A stretch of 64,000 nucleotides of DNA. Origin: Labrenzia sp. R4_2. GTDB lineage: Bacteria > Pseudomonadota > Alphaproteobacteria > Rhizobiales > Stappiaceae. The notes beneath the pieces were generated by a model. The model saw only the letters and a program-made list of their open reading frames with translations, was not told the origin of the DNA and ran no database searches. Both the position numbers and the translations under genes were made by a program. Location: contig NZ_JAGHRJ010000010.1 in the NCBI RefSeq assembly GCF_017743865.1, forward strand, positions 62,001-126,000, read 5' to 3'. Positions 9,496-18,493 of this stretch are shown one piece after another. Numbering within the stretch: the stretch's first letter is position 1; each line of letters opens with the position of its first letter.

Positions 9496-10314
9496 CTACT
9501 GGAACCGTTTCCGCAGCATGTTGCTGAGTGCGTCAACGATTGTCACGGTAGCCAAGATGACGATCAGAACGGCCGACACCTGGGGATAGTCCAGCAGGCG
9601 CAGCGATCCGACGAGTTCGGTTCCGATCCCGCCTGCACCGACCATGCCCATGACGGTCGAGGCGCGGAAATTGTATTCCCACCGATACATTGTGACGTCA
9701 GCGAATTGCGGAAAGACCTGGGGCATTACACCATGGGAGATAACTTGAAGAGACGTGGCGCCAGAGGCTTCGGCGGCTTCGATGGGCGCGGGATGAGCGT
9801 GTTCGATGGCTTCGGCGAAGAACTTGCCGACCATGCCAATCGAATGCAGGCCCAGGGCCAGCACGCCCGGCAGCATTCCAAAGCCAACGGCGGCAACGAA
9901 AATGATGCCCATGATGAGTTCTGGGATAGAGCGCAGCGTGTTCAGCACCAGGCGGGCAGCCTGATAGGCCCACTTGTTCGGCGTCGTGTTCCGCGCCGCC
10001 AGAAAGCCAAGCGGAATCGACAGGACAACGGCCAGTGCGGTGCCAGCAACCGACATGGCGAGCGTTTCGATCATTGGTTCGACCCATTGACGCCAGCGGG
10101 TGAAATCGGGCGGCACCATCTCGGCAAAGAGGGTTCCGATAGCGGGCAGACCGTCGGCCAGCCGCCCGCCATCGAGCATTCCGGTCAGCCAAAGACAGAG
10201 GACAATGATCGCCACTATGCCTCCGATCTGGAGAAGGAGACGCCGCCGCCCTTTGCGATCCGCCGCAAGAATGGTGTCGGCGGTTTGGGGCGTATTGGTC
10301 TGGGCAAGGGTCAT
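9496..10314 (-). CDS. ptxC: Phosphite ABC transporter permease
   Basis: 272-residue inner-membrane permease of the PhnE family. Several hydrophobic helices are visible (LLLQIGGIVAIIVLCLWLTG; SVAGTALAVVLSIPLGFLAA; SELIMG-type stretch). The EAA-like cytoplasmic loop reads EAAEASGATSLQVISHGVMP, where the ATPase docks. PhnE-type permeases import phosphonate, phosphite or hypophosphite. Here the neighbouring phosphite dehydrogenase points to phosphite. It is last in the minus-strand ptxABC operon, 23 bp after ptxB. Confidence 0.85.
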   Translation of the reverse strand: MTLAQTNTPQTADTILAADRKGRRRLLLQIGGIVAIIVLCLWLTGMLDGGRLADGLPAIGTLFAEMVPPDFTRWRQWVEPMIETLAMSVAGTALAVVLSIPLGFLAARNTTPNKWAYQAARLVLNTLRSIPELIMGIIFVAAVGFGMLPGVLALGLHSIGMVGKFFAEAIEHAHPAPIEAAEASGATSLQVISHGVMPQVFPQFADVTMYRWEYNFRASTVMGMVGAGGIGTELVGSLRLLDYPQVSAVLIVILATVTIVDALSNMLRKRFQ

Positions 10315-10337
10315 CGCGGCGTCTCCTCTTTTTGGGA

Positions 10338-11213
10338 TCAGTCGGTTTGCAGATTGCTGCGGATATCGCGGATGATGTCGTAATCGGCATCCGTGATCGC
10401 GGCGAAACCGTCCGCCTTGAACGGGCCAAGCACCGCATCGCCAACCTCGGTACCGGGTTCAAGATCAAGAAAGGCGTTGCGTATGCTGTCCTGCAACTCC
10501 TGCGTCATATCGGTGCGCATGACCCAGGGGTATTGCGGAATATCGGCGGAATATCCCAGGATTACCAAATTGGCGGGGTTCACCGTACCGCGTTCGACGA
10601 GGCGTTCAAAGATTGGACGGCTAAGGCCACCGACCTGGGCGTTGCCGAGTTCGACGTTGCGTGCCACGGCATCATGGGCGCCGGTGAAGTTTTCGTTGTA
10701 ATCCTCGCCCGTCACGACATCTTCAAGCAGCATCGTGTATTTCGGGGCGAAGTGGCTTGATGTCGATGCCTGATCGCCAAAGGCGACGTCCACGCCGGAC
10801 CCTTCGATATCCGCGATGGAACTGATGCCCGCCTCCGCGTTGGCGATGAGGACTGCCTGATAGGTCGTGCTGCCACCGCTGATCCGGGCCGCGAAAGGCT
10901 CGATATCCAGGTCGCTGCCGTCCATACGATCTTTGGCGATCGTGTAGGAGGCGGGGCCGAAATAGGCGACGTCGATGCGACCAAACCGCATGGCCTCAAT
11001 CATGGAAGAGTAATCGGTGGTCACGATCAGTTCGATGTCTTTGCCAAGCGTTTCTTCGAGATGTGCGGCAAGCGGTTCATTGTCCTGAATCACGGTCGCG
11101 TTGTTCTCGTCCGGAAGAAGAGCCACGCGCAGCGTGTCTGGATCATGCTCCCCGGCGGCGAAGGCGGTGCCCGCGAGCAGGGTCGCGGCGAGTGCGTAGG
11201 TGGTCAGTTTCAT
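10338..11213 (-). CDS. ptxB: Periplasmic phosphite-binding protein
   Basis: 291 residues with a signal peptide (MKLTTYALAATLLAGTAFA, cleavage after AFA) and the PhnD/PtxB fold. Family features include LRVALLPDENN near the N-terminus, RIDVAYFGPASY, and VDVAFGDQASTSSHFAPKY, which contributes to the anion pocket. It would capture phosphite in the periplasm and deliver it to PtxC. Paralogues bind phosphonates or hypophosphite. Phosphite is inferred from linkage to ptxD, not from pocket residues. Confidence 0.85.
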   Translation of the reverse strand: MKLTTYALAATLLAGTAFAAGEHDPDTLRVALLPDENNATVIQDNEPLAAHLEETLGKDIELIVTTDYSSMIEAMRFGRIDVAYFGPASYTIAKDRMDGSDLDIEPFAARISGGSTTYQAVLIANAEAGISSIADIEGSGVDVAFGDQASTSSHFAPKYTMLLEDVVTGEDYNENFTGAHDAVARNVELGNAQVGGLSRPIFERLVERGTVNPANLVILGYSADIPQYPWVMRTDMTQELQDSIRNAFLDLEPGTEVGDAVLGPFKADGFAAITDADYDIIRDIRSNLQTD

Positions 11214-11238
11214 CTTTGAATCTCCTGTTGCGATGAAG

Positions 11239-12042
11239 TCAGTTGGCGTCTTGTCCGGACGATCCGTAGATGCGTGTCAGGACAGTGTCGGAAAGCCGTA
11301 AGGGCGGGCCGTCAAACACGATGCACCCCCCGGCCAGACCGATGATCCGGTCCGCGAAGGCCTTGGCGTAGTCAAGCTGGTGCAAGCTGACGATCACCGG
11401 AATGCGGTCTTCCTTGCAGATCGTGCGCAAGACGTTCAGCACGCGCTCGGAGGAGGCCGGATCAAGCGACGCCACAGGCTCGTCCGCGAGGATCATCTTG
11501 GGCTCCTGAGCCAGTGCACGCGCGATACCGACGCGCTGCTGCTGGCCACCCGACAGGCTGTCGCAGCGCGTCAGCGCTTTTTCGAAAAGGCCCACGCGTG
11601 TCAGGCAATCAAGGGCCAGCCGTCGTTCCTCTTCCGAAAAGCCAATCAAAGTGCGCCAGAATGAATGACGGCCAAGCCGCGACAAGAGAACATTGTGCAT
11701 TGCCCCCATCCGGCCGATAAGCTGGTGTTGCTGGAAGATCATCGCCGTATCGCGGCGATGCGCCCGGATGGATTGAGTCGCATCCAGCGTTCCGATCTCC
11801 CGTGACAGGACCGCCCCAGATGTGGGCCGCACGAGCAGATTCAAGGTGCGCAGCAAAGTGGATTTGCCCGCGCCTGAAGGACCCAGCAACACCGTCAATT
11901 CGCCGTCTTCGAAATCAACGGTCGTCGGCTGCAATGCGACCGTGCCGTTCGGATAGATCACTTCGACCTGGTCCAGGCACAGGATTGGTGCCGCATCCGT
12001 CTTCGTATCATTTCGATCAAAAGCCATCTGCTGCTGTCCCAT
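11239..12042 (-). CDS. ptxA: Phosphite ABC transporter ATP-binding protein
   Basis: PhnC-family ATPase, 267 residues from the ATG at 12042. That start has an AGAGGA site about 10 bp upstream; an in-frame ATG at 12081 would add 13 residues but lacks a ribosome site. Walker A GPSGAGKST, Q-loop MIFQQHQL, signature LSGGQQQRVGIARAL, Walker B MILADEP and H-loop VSLHQLDYAK are all intact. It is first in the ptxABC operon and powers phosphite import through PtxC. It is divergent from ptxD across a 118-bp AT-rich spacer. Confidence 0.87.
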   Translation of the reverse strand: MGQQQMAFDRNDTKTDAAPILCLDQVEVIYPNGTVALQPTTVDFEDGELTVLLGPSGAGKSTLLRTLNLLVRPTSGAVLSREIGTLDATQSIRAHRRDTAMIFQQHQLIGRMGAMHNVLLSRLGRHSFWRTLIGFSEEERRLALDCLTRVGLFEKALTRCDSLSGGQQQRVGIARALAQEPKMILADEPVASLDPASSERVLNVLRTICKEDRIPVIVSLHQLDYAKAFADRIIGLAGGCIVFDGPPLRLSDTVLTRIYGSSGQDAN

Positions 12043-12160
12043 ATCGACCGATTCCTCTTCTCTAGATTTTGTGATATGCAATCAAAGCAACAGAAATATT
12101 ACATATTGCGATTATCATCTTGCCTTGATAGCAATGCGTAAAAAGAGAGGGACGCCCGCA
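12043..12160. promoter_or_regulatory. ptxA-ptxD divergent promoter region with LysR-type half-sites
   Basis: AT-rich spacer between divergent ptxA and ptxD. It contains an imperfect inverted repeat, TGATATGCAAT at 12072-12082 against ATTGCGATTATCA at 12105-12117, and a short ATAT-TAC-ATAT dyad between them. LysR regulators bind such AT-rich dyads in divergent promoters, so this is the likely PtxE target controlling both uptake and oxidation. Confidence 0.5.
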
Positions 12161-13159
12161 ATGCACGAAAAGATCATTGTGCCGAACTGGATCGAGGACG
12201 AGACACTGGCCACCCTACGAATGGTCGGCGAGGTCATTTCGAATGACAGCAGAGAGCCGTTATCGTTCGAAAGGCTGAAAGAGGTTTGTGCGGATGCAAC
12301 TGCACTGATGGCCTTCATGACGGAAGCGGTGGACCGCCCATTTCTCGAAGCCTGCCCGCATCTGAAGATCGTGGCAGGGGCACTGAAAGGCTTTGACAAC
12401 ATTGATGTCACCGCCTGCACCGATCATGGCGTGTTGGTCACGATCGTGCCCGATCTGCTGACCGAACCGACGGCGGAACTGACGCTTGGGCTAATGATCG
12501 CTCTGACCCGGAAGATGCGGGACGGCGACGCGCATATGCGCACGGGCACCTACGCTGGATGGCGCGCGCGCTTTTACGGGGGCACATTGCAAGGCGCTGT
12601 GGTCGGCGTCATCGGCGCGGGGGCTGTCGGGCGCGAAACACTGCGATTGCTATCCGGCTTTCGGGGAACGCGGCTTTATCACGATGTGACGCCACTGGAT
12701 CCGACAACCGAGAAAGCGCTGAGCGCGCGCAAGGCTGCGCTGGACGAAATCGTGGCCACATCGGATTTCGTTGTTCTGGCGGTTCCTTTGACCGAGGTGA
12801 CGCTTGGGATGGTCGATGCCGCATTTATCTCCCGCATGAAACCAGGGGCCTGCCTGATAAATCCTGCGCGCGGCAGCCTGGTCAATGAAGCCGCCGTCGC
12901 ATCCGCGCTCGAAACCGGCCATCTGGGTGGATACGCTGCCGACACCTATGAGATGGAAGACTGGGCCAGGCCCGACCATCCACAGCACGTCCACCCCGCC
13001 CTGTTGGCTTCGGAGAAAACCGTTCTGACACCGCATATCGGATCGGCTGTGGTTGAGGTGCGGCGCGCCATCGCAGCCTCGGCGGCGGACAGCATTATCA
13101 CAACACTCAAAGGCGACCTACCCGAGACAGCGCTGAACCCCCAAGTCCTGAAAGGATAA
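12161..13159 (+). CDS. ptxD: NAD-dependent phosphite dehydrogenase
   Basis: Oxidises phosphite to phosphate with NAD+. 332 residues from the ATG at 12161 (GAGAGG 10 bp upstream). The protein belongs to the D-2-hydroxyacid dehydrogenase family, but its residues fit the Pseudomonas stutzeri WM88 enzyme at the same numbering: Met53, Lys76 (ALKGFDN), Arg237 (NPARGS), Glu266 (YEMEDWAR) and His292 (TPHIGSAV), plus the PtxD-type stretches VPDLL and GWRARFYG. The nucleotide loop is GAGAVG (152-157). Asp175 sits where the WM88 protein has Glu175, consistent with NAD rather than NADP. ptxE follows after a 5-bp gap. Confidence 0.92.
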   Translation: MHEKIIVPNWIEDETLATLRMVGEVISNDSREPLSFERLKEVCADATALMAFMTEAVDRPFLEACPHLKIVAGALKGFDNIDVTACTDHGVLVTIVPDLLTEPTAELTLGLMIALTRKMRDGDAHMRTGTYAGWRARFYGGTLQGAVVGVIGAGAVGRETLRLLSGFRGTRLYHDVTPLDPTTEKALSARKAALDEIVATSDFVVLAVPLTEVTLGMVDAAFISRMKPGACLINPARGSLVNEAAVASALETGHLGGYAADTYEMEDWARPDHPQHVHPALLASEKTVLTPHIGSAVVEVRRAIAASAADSIITTLKGDLPETALNPQVLKG

Positions 13160-13164
13160 GTGTG

Positions 13165-14028
13165 ATGCTGAACCTGAGCCTTGTGCGCAGCTTTGTCGGT
13201 CTTGTCGAAGCGGGTAGTTTCCATGGCGCTGCGACCCGCTTGAAGATCGCACAACCGACAATTTCACAGCATTTGCAAAAGCTTGAAGAGGATTTAGGCG
13301 TTCCACTGATCGAGCGTAGTCATGCTGGCAGCCGTCCGACACGGCATGGCGAACGCTTCCTGCCTCATGCGCGCCATCTGTTGAAATCTGCTGCACGCGC
13401 CGAGACCATCGCGCGCGACGACAGTCTGATCGTTGGGTGCAGTGGCAATATCGCCAGCTACTATATGGCCAAGGCGTTCAAAGGGTTTCTGGACGCGGAG
13501 GAGTGGCGAGGCCGGTGGGAAATCACCTCGGCACCCAATCCCCGCATCGCCGAGATGCTACTGAGCCGGGAGATCGACATTGCGGCAATGGAATGGCCCC
13601 TTTCACACCCGGATGTCGCGGCAGAGCGGTGGCGCAGCGCGGAGATGATCGTGATCCTGCCCACCGACCATCCTTGGGCGGGCCGCCGCGAGATCACCGT
13701 CGAGGAGTTCCTCACACTTGAAATGATCGGGGGCGAAAGTGGATCCGGCACCGGCACGCTCCTGCGCGATGTGCTGGGTGACAGGGCCAGCGAACTGCGC
13801 ACGCGCGCGAATGTCGGATCGACCGAAGCCGTCAAACAGGCTGTCATGTCCGGCTTGGGGGCCTCGATCATTCTCGCCGAAGCTGTGACCCATGAAATTG
13901 ATACCGGCGCATTGATCGGTATTTCCATCAAAGGAATAGCGATGAAGAAGACATTCTTCACAGCCCGCTTGAAGACAATCAGCGACGACGAAATCGCAAC
14001 AAAGCTGTCCCGCTTTCTGACAGGCTAA
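13165..14028 (+). CDS. ptxE: LysR-family regulator of phosphite utilisation
   Basis: 287 residues from the ATG at 13165, with an AAAGGA site at the end of ptxD (a GTG at 13162 is less likely). An N-terminal winged helix-turn-helix (FVGLVEAGSFHGAATRLKIAQPTISQHLQKLEEDLG) is followed by a LysR substrate-binding domain. By position after ptxD it corresponds to PtxE of characterised ptxABCDE loci. It probably acts on the ptxA-ptxD spacer; the effector is unknown. Confidence 0.82.
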   Translation: MLNLSLVRSFVGLVEAGSFHGAATRLKIAQPTISQHLQKLEEDLGVPLIERSHAGSRPTRHGERFLPHARHLLKSAARAETIARDDSLIVGCSGNIASYYMAKAFKGFLDAEEWRGRWEITSAPNPRIAEMLLSREIDIAAMEWPLSHPDVAAERWRSAEMIVILPTDHPWAGRREITVEEFLTLEMIGGESGSGTGTLLRDVLGDRASELRTRANVGSTEAVKQAVMSGLGASIILAEAVTHEIDTGALIGISIKGIAMKKTFFTARLKTISDDEIATKLSRFLTG

Positions 14029-14233
14029 GACCGACCCGCAAACTGGCGCACGACTACATTTGATCTTTGTACTGCAAAGCAATCACTCGTTGGCGGTTGG
14101 TCAGCACGGATCTTGATCCTGCCCGTTTCGCTGAAGCCGCCATCCATGCAGATCGCAGCATTGGTCAAAGTGGGCTTGGAGTCAGATTTCGCTGGCTGCT
14201 GATGAATGACCAGTGGTGTCGCTGCACGAGGTT

Positions 14234-17131
14234 TCATAAGTTTTCCGCCATCTGCCTCCACCGATATTCACCTGTGAGGATAATATGTGCCCATCCGAGG
14301 GGCGAGATATGTGAGAGAAGATATGCGGGTGTATCGAGCCCAGCCTTTTGTCGCGCGGCGACCGCAAAACCGAGTTGCTTGGTGTTCCAATAGATGATGA
14401 TGGCGGTGAGCAGGTTCAGCCCTGCGATGCGGAAATGCTGGCCCTCAGTTGTACGGTCGCGGATTTCGCCTTGCCGACCGATGCGCAGTGCGTTCTTCAG
14501 GGCATGATGTGCTTCCCCTTTGTTGAGGCCAATCTGTGCGCGACGCTGCATATCGGTATCGAGTAGCCAATCAATGATAAACAGTGTCCGCTCGATACGT
14601 CCGATTTCGCGAAGGGCAATGGCCAGATCATGTTGCCGTGGCCGTGCTGCCAGTTTCTTCAGAAGCTGACTGGGCTGCATTTTCCCGGAGAGCATCGTCG
14701 CGATGCAGCGCAACACGTCCGGCCAGTTGGCGATGATCGTGTTTTCGCGGATGTGGTCACCGATCAGGCCTTTTAGTTCGTTCGGGACCCCATGACGATC
14801 AAAGACATGCAGCCGCTTTGAAGGTAAGTCCTTGATGCGCGGGATGAACCGGTAGCCGAGTAACGAGGTGGCCGCAAAGACGAGGTCTGTGAAGCCGCCC
14901 GTATCTGCGTATTGTTCTTTTATCCGTTTGCCGCTCGGGTTCATCAGCAAACCGTCCAGAATGTACGGTGCCTCGTTCACTGTAGCTGGGATGACTTGTG
15001 TGGCGAAGGGGCCATATTGATCTGATACATGGGTATAGGCTTTCAGGCCTGGCTCATGGCCGTACTTCGCATTGATCAGATTCATTGCCTCGCCCTGGCG
15101 TGTGGTGGGAAAGAACTGACCGTCACTGGAAGCGGTTTCACCAGCACCCCAGTATTTTGCCATTGGCAACCACGCCTGTGCATCAATCACCATAGCCAGT
15201 GCCCGATTGATGGCTTCACTTTCCACGTGCCAGTTTGAGAGCCGGGCCAATTGCTTAAAGTTATGGGTACTGCTTGCCCCGGCCATTTTGCTCAGACCCA
15301 GATTCAGACCTTCAGCCAGAATGACGTTCAACAATCCAAGCCTGTCTTTACATGGTGCTCCAGTGCGCAGATGTGCAAATGCGTCGGTGAACCCTGTCTC
15401 ATTGGCTACGTCCATGAGAATGTCTGTGACCCGCGCTTCTGGCAGACGGCGATAAAGATCGAGTATGAGGTTGTCGGCTTCAGCGGGAACGTCAGCTTCA
15501 AGGCGTTCGACGCGCAATCGCCCATCCTCGATGATCCCGCTTGGGAGGGCGCCGTTCCTGACTGCCTTGGCAAGCCTGTGCAGTCCGTCTTCCAGCCGTT
15601 GTTTTCGATCTGCAAGCCAGACTTCCGGCTCCAATGGCATCGACAATCCCATAGTCTGCGCGGCCCCGACCGGAACCAGAGCCTGTTTCAGGTCGCTGTA
15701 GCGGCGAGAATGAGCAAGCCAGACATCACCGGATCTGAAGGCCTCACGCAGATGGAACAGCACCGCGACAACCCAGAGACGGTCCCGGTTTGTTTCGGGG
15801 TCGCGAAGATGCCCTCGCCATTTTGATCGAGGCTGAAGAAATGGCGCAGAGCGGCTTGGAATATCTTGCCTGTCGCGGATCACATCGGCCGCGGCAAGCA
15901 AAGGCTGAGCCACACTGGCCCCTGTGATGTCCAATGTTGCCAGCATTCGGGGGGCATAGAGCTTGAACCTATGATACCCCTGCTCGACATAAGCCAGTGC
16001 ATCCGCCTTGACGGTCTTACTGAGTGACCCTGCTGTTGCAACGAGGTTTTCCAGAGCATCCCAGCCACAAGAAGCATCCACGGCACCGGCGACAGCCACC
16101 TCATCTCCCTTGGCGATCAATAATGTCGTGCCCAAAGTCTCAAACCCGGCCAGGGTCGCCGCGATCTCCGATTGCGCCGCGGTAACACGGGCATCGCAAA
16201 CCCTCTTTGCCTCCCGCCAGATTGAGCCAACGATCCGGTCATGTGTTTCGACAACGGTATCTGCGATTGCGGCTGCCCATTCCACGACGCAGGCGGCAAG
16301 GATGGCCAGTCGCCGATCACTGGTGATGTCGCGCAATCCATCCGTGAAGTAACGTTCGCCCTGACGGCGAAGGCGTGCGACCCGATGTGCGGGAATGTCG
16401 TCCAGTATTGTTGGCGACAACGCGATCCCCTGCAGGAATTCCAGCCGGTCGAGCTGGCGGTTGATATCGGCTGAGTTCTTGCCCACTTCAAACTGTCGCA
16501 ACCAGATGAAGCGGCTGATCCGGCTATCAGCGTCTTCATTGAGCAAACCGTTAAGTTTGGCTTTCATTTCGAGGTCGATACGTGCCGCAATGCGAGCCTC
16601 GATCCGTTGTTCGGCCGCAACCAATGCATCCGCACAGTGTCGTTCTATGACCGACAGGCCGGGCAGAACAATCTGTCGTCCGCGGCATTCCTCCACAAAC
16701 CCGCGAACCAAACCCTCACTCGATTGAGCCGCCTCGGCTTGCTGGTCCAACCACCTCTGCATTTTCTTGGCATGTTTACCGGCAAACATCTTGTAACCGT
16801 ACATCTTACGCAGTGAGCCGAGATGTTCTCGTCGTGTCTTCTCACGGGCGGCATATTGCAGCAGGTCATCTGGTTTCAGTCCAATTTGAGCGGCTATGAA
16901 CCGGGACACAGGTTCCGGTATGACTTCGCCAGCCTTCAGCAAACGGCCCGGAAAACGAAAGGCACAAAGCTGAAGCGCAAAGCCGATCTGGTTCTCTGGC
17001 CGTCGCCGTGTGCGGATATGTTCAATGTCCTCATCATCCAGAGTGTAATGCCGCAGTAACGCCATCTCGTCTGTAGGGAGATCAAAAAGTGCCGCGCGTT
17101 GTCGCGCGGTCAGAACCGCTCGGTGTGCCAT
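14234..17131 (-). CDS. tnpA: Tn3-family transposase
   Basis: 965 residues, close to the usual ~1,000 of the family. The N-terminal Tn3 transposase DNA-binding region starts LTARQRAALFDLPTDE. The DDE catalytic region is visible as Asp in SSDGQFFPT, Asp in YADTGGFTDLVF and Glu in NKGEAHHALKNALRIG. It catalyses replicative transposition at the 38-bp ends. It is transcribed away from tnpR across a res-like spacer and appears full length, so the transposon may still be mobile. Confidence 0.93.
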   Translation of the reverse strand: MAHRAVLTARQRAALFDLPTDEMALLRHYTLDDEDIEHIRTRRRPENQIGFALQLCAFRFPGRLLKAGEVIPEPVSRFIAAQIGLKPDDLLQYAAREKTRREHLGSLRKMYGYKMFAGKHAKKMQRWLDQQAEAAQSSEGLVRGFVEECRGRQIVLPGLSVIERHCADALVAAEQRIEARIAARIDLEMKAKLNGLLNEDADSRISRFIWLRQFEVGKNSADINRQLDRLEFLQGIALSPTILDDIPAHRVARLRRQGERYFTDGLRDITSDRRLAILAACVVEWAAAIADTVVETHDRIVGSIWREAKRVCDARVTAAQSEIAATLAGFETLGTTLLIAKGDEVAVAGAVDASCGWDALENLVATAGSLSKTVKADALAYVEQGYHRFKLYAPRMLATLDITGASVAQPLLAAADVIRDRQDIPSRSAPFLQPRSKWRGHLRDPETNRDRLWVVAVLFHLREAFRSGDVWLAHSRRYSDLKQALVPVGAAQTMGLSMPLEPEVWLADRKQRLEDGLHRLAKAVRNGALPSGIIEDGRLRVERLEADVPAEADNLILDLYRRLPEARVTDILMDVANETGFTDAFAHLRTGAPCKDRLGLLNVILAEGLNLGLSKMAGASSTHNFKQLARLSNWHVESEAINRALAMVIDAQAWLPMAKYWGAGETASSDGQFFPTTRQGEAMNLINAKYGHEPGLKAYTHVSDQYGPFATQVIPATVNEAPYILDGLLMNPSGKRIKEQYADTGGFTDLVFAATSLLGYRFIPRIKDLPSKRLHVFDRHGVPNELKGLIGDHIRENTIIANWPDVLRCIATMLSGKMQPSQLLKKLAARPRQHDLAIALREIGRIERTLFIIDWLLDTDMQRRAQIGLNKGEAHHALKNALRIGRQGEIRDRTTEGQHFRIAGLNLLTAIIIYWNTKQLGFAVAARQKAGLDTPAYLLSHISPLGWAHIILTGEYRWRQMAENL

Positions 17132-17256
17132 CGGATTGCTCTTTCGTTAGGAGATGTGGTCTTTGAAAGTAGACATATTGAGACATCAGGCTTGCCATGT
17201 CTTTTTCAATGTCTCAACATGGTTGTCGCATGAACCCTTAGTTTATATGAGACCCA
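17132..17256. promoter_or_regulatory. Putative res site and divergent tnpA/tnpR promoters
   Basis: 125-bp spacer between the divergent tnpA and tnpR. It holds an inverted repeat TTGAGACAT (17178-17186) / ATGTCTCAA (17209-17217) and a further ATGAGAC close to tnpR. Tn3 resolvases bind several such subsites between the two genes to resolve cointegrates and to repress both promoters. Exact subsite limits cannot be set by eye. Confidence 0.65.
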
Positions 17257-17808
17257 ATGGCCAAAGTTGGATATGCCCGTGTCAGTTCAGTCGGACAATC
17301 TCTGGACGTGCAGCGTGAAAAGCTGAGTGATTGTGACAAACTGTTCGAAGAAAAGCGCAGCGGCACCACCGATGCCCGCCCTCAGCTCAAGCAATGTCTG
17401 AATTATGTCCGTGAAGGCGACCAGCTGATTGTAACGCGCATCGACCGACTGGCCCGATCCACTTTGCACCTATGTCAGGTCGCGGAGACGCTGCGCGAAA
17501 AGGGCGTCGATCTTGTCGTCCTCGACCAGAACATCGACACATCCGATGCATCTGGTCGTCTGTTGTTCAACATGCTGGGTGCTATCGGCCAATTCGAGAC
17601 TGAGATCCGGGCCGAACGGCAAATGGACGGAATCAAGAAGGCGAAAGATCGCGGCGTTCAGTTCGGCAAGCGGCCTGCGCTAACCAATGAACAGATCGCA
17701 GAGCTCCGCGAAAAACGTGCTCAAGGTACGCTGATCAAAGACCTCATGGCTGAATACAGCCTCTCTAAGGCCACCATCTATCGCTATCTCACCGAAAACG
17801 CAGCCTGA
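17257..17808 (+). CDS. tnpR: Tn3-type serine resolvase
   Basis: 183 residues. The N-terminal resolvase domain has catalytic Ser10 in GYARVSS, and the active-site arginines are visible in VTRIDRLARS. The C-terminal helix-turn-helix reads LIKDLMAEYSLSKATIYRYL. It resolves cointegrates made by TnpA at the upstream res site. It ends 26 bp before the right inverted repeat. Confidence 0.93.
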   Translation: MAKVGYARVSSVGQSLDVQREKLSDCDKLFEEKRSGTTDARPQLKQCLNYVREGDQLIVTRIDRLARSTLHLCQVAETLREKGVDLVVLDQNIDTSDASGRLLFNMLGAIGQFETEIRAERQMDGIKKAKDRGVQFGKRPALTNEQIAELREKRAQGTLIKDLMAEYSLSKATIYRYLTENAA

Positions 17809-17834
17809 GCTCGACTACATAAGCCCAATCCGGG

Positions 17835-17872
17835 CTTAACGCCCTATTCTGCACTCAGCCGGACTCGACCCC
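17835..17872 (-). repeat. Right terminal inverted repeat of the Tn3-family transposon
   Basis: 38 bp, reverse complement of 9333-9370 except for one position (GCGTTAAG instead of GCGCTAAG at the inner end). Confidence 0.93.
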
Positions 17873-18493
17873 ATATACAAGATGCTCGAAGAAAACGACG
17901 TGGCGTCGGTCGAGGACCTTCGGGCCTTGATGGTCGAGCAGTTGGAAGAGCTGCAGCGTTGGCTCAACGGCTCGGAGACCGATCCGCTTGTTTCCTTCTA
18001 TTACGGCGACAAGCGCGTCGATGAAAACACCGCGCGCAACAGGATCGTGGATCAACTGCAAGGGCAAATGAAGGCCCTTGGCTTGTCGATCGTGATCGAG
18101 CGTTACATGGCGGGCGGCAATCGCTGTGACATCACCGCGTCCGCCATTCTGGAAGGACGCAATCGCCTTCTCGTGACGGAGGTGAAGGGCCAGTGGAACG
18201 ACGAGCTATACTCGGCTGCCGCCGCACAGTTGGATCAGCGATACGCGATTCACCCCGACGCTGCGCGTCAGGGCGTCTATATCGCACTGTGGTTTGGCAA
18301 CGGCGAAAAGGTCAACGGTCTGGTTGATGCGAGCGTCACATCGGCCGGCGATCTGAAGGCGCGCATTCTCGATAAGATGACGGATGAGCTGAAGGCGCGG
18401 GTTGACGTGGTTGTGCTCGACCTGTCGCGGCCGCCCAAATTGCCGAAGCCGCCTAAAAAGACGTCTGCGAAGAAGGCCGCGCCCAAAAACTAA
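17873..18493 (+). pseudogene. 3' remnant of a large gene cut by the transposon, nuclease-like C-terminus
   Basis: The frame is open straight into the transposon end, and its first ATG (17882) has no ribosome site, so this is the tail of a longer gene. About 204 residues remain. They include a PD-(D/E)xK-like pattern: Asp in NRCDITASAI, then Glu-Val-Lys in LLVTEVKGQW, followed by SAAAAQLDQRYAIHPDAARQ. The C-terminus is a Lys/Pro/Ala-rich tail. I have seen this tail type at the end of large uncharacterised proteins but cannot name the family. With AbiE on the other side of the transposon, the site may have been a defence locus; that is inference. Confidence 0.7.

Larger units (their letters stand above)
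9333..17872. mobile_element. Tn3-family transposon carrying phosphite uptake/oxidation genes
   Basis: 8,540 bp bounded by 38-bp inverted repeats that begin GGGGTCG and end TAAG, as is typical of the Tn3 family. Content from left: ptxC, ptxB, ptxA (minus strand), ptxD and ptxE (plus), tnpA (minus), putative res site, tnpR (plus). All five cargo genes belong to one pathway. The five bases outside each end differ (CAAAT left, ATATA right), so no 5-bp target duplication is visible. That points to a later rearrangement at one end, or to formation by recombination between two copies. Confidence 0.9.

Noticed and set aside
9496-12042. phnCDE-type phosphonate transporter as part of a C-P lyase system
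   Set aside because: No phnGHIJKLM genes are present, and the linked gene is a phosphite dehydrogenase with all catalytic residues, so phosphite is the better substrate call.
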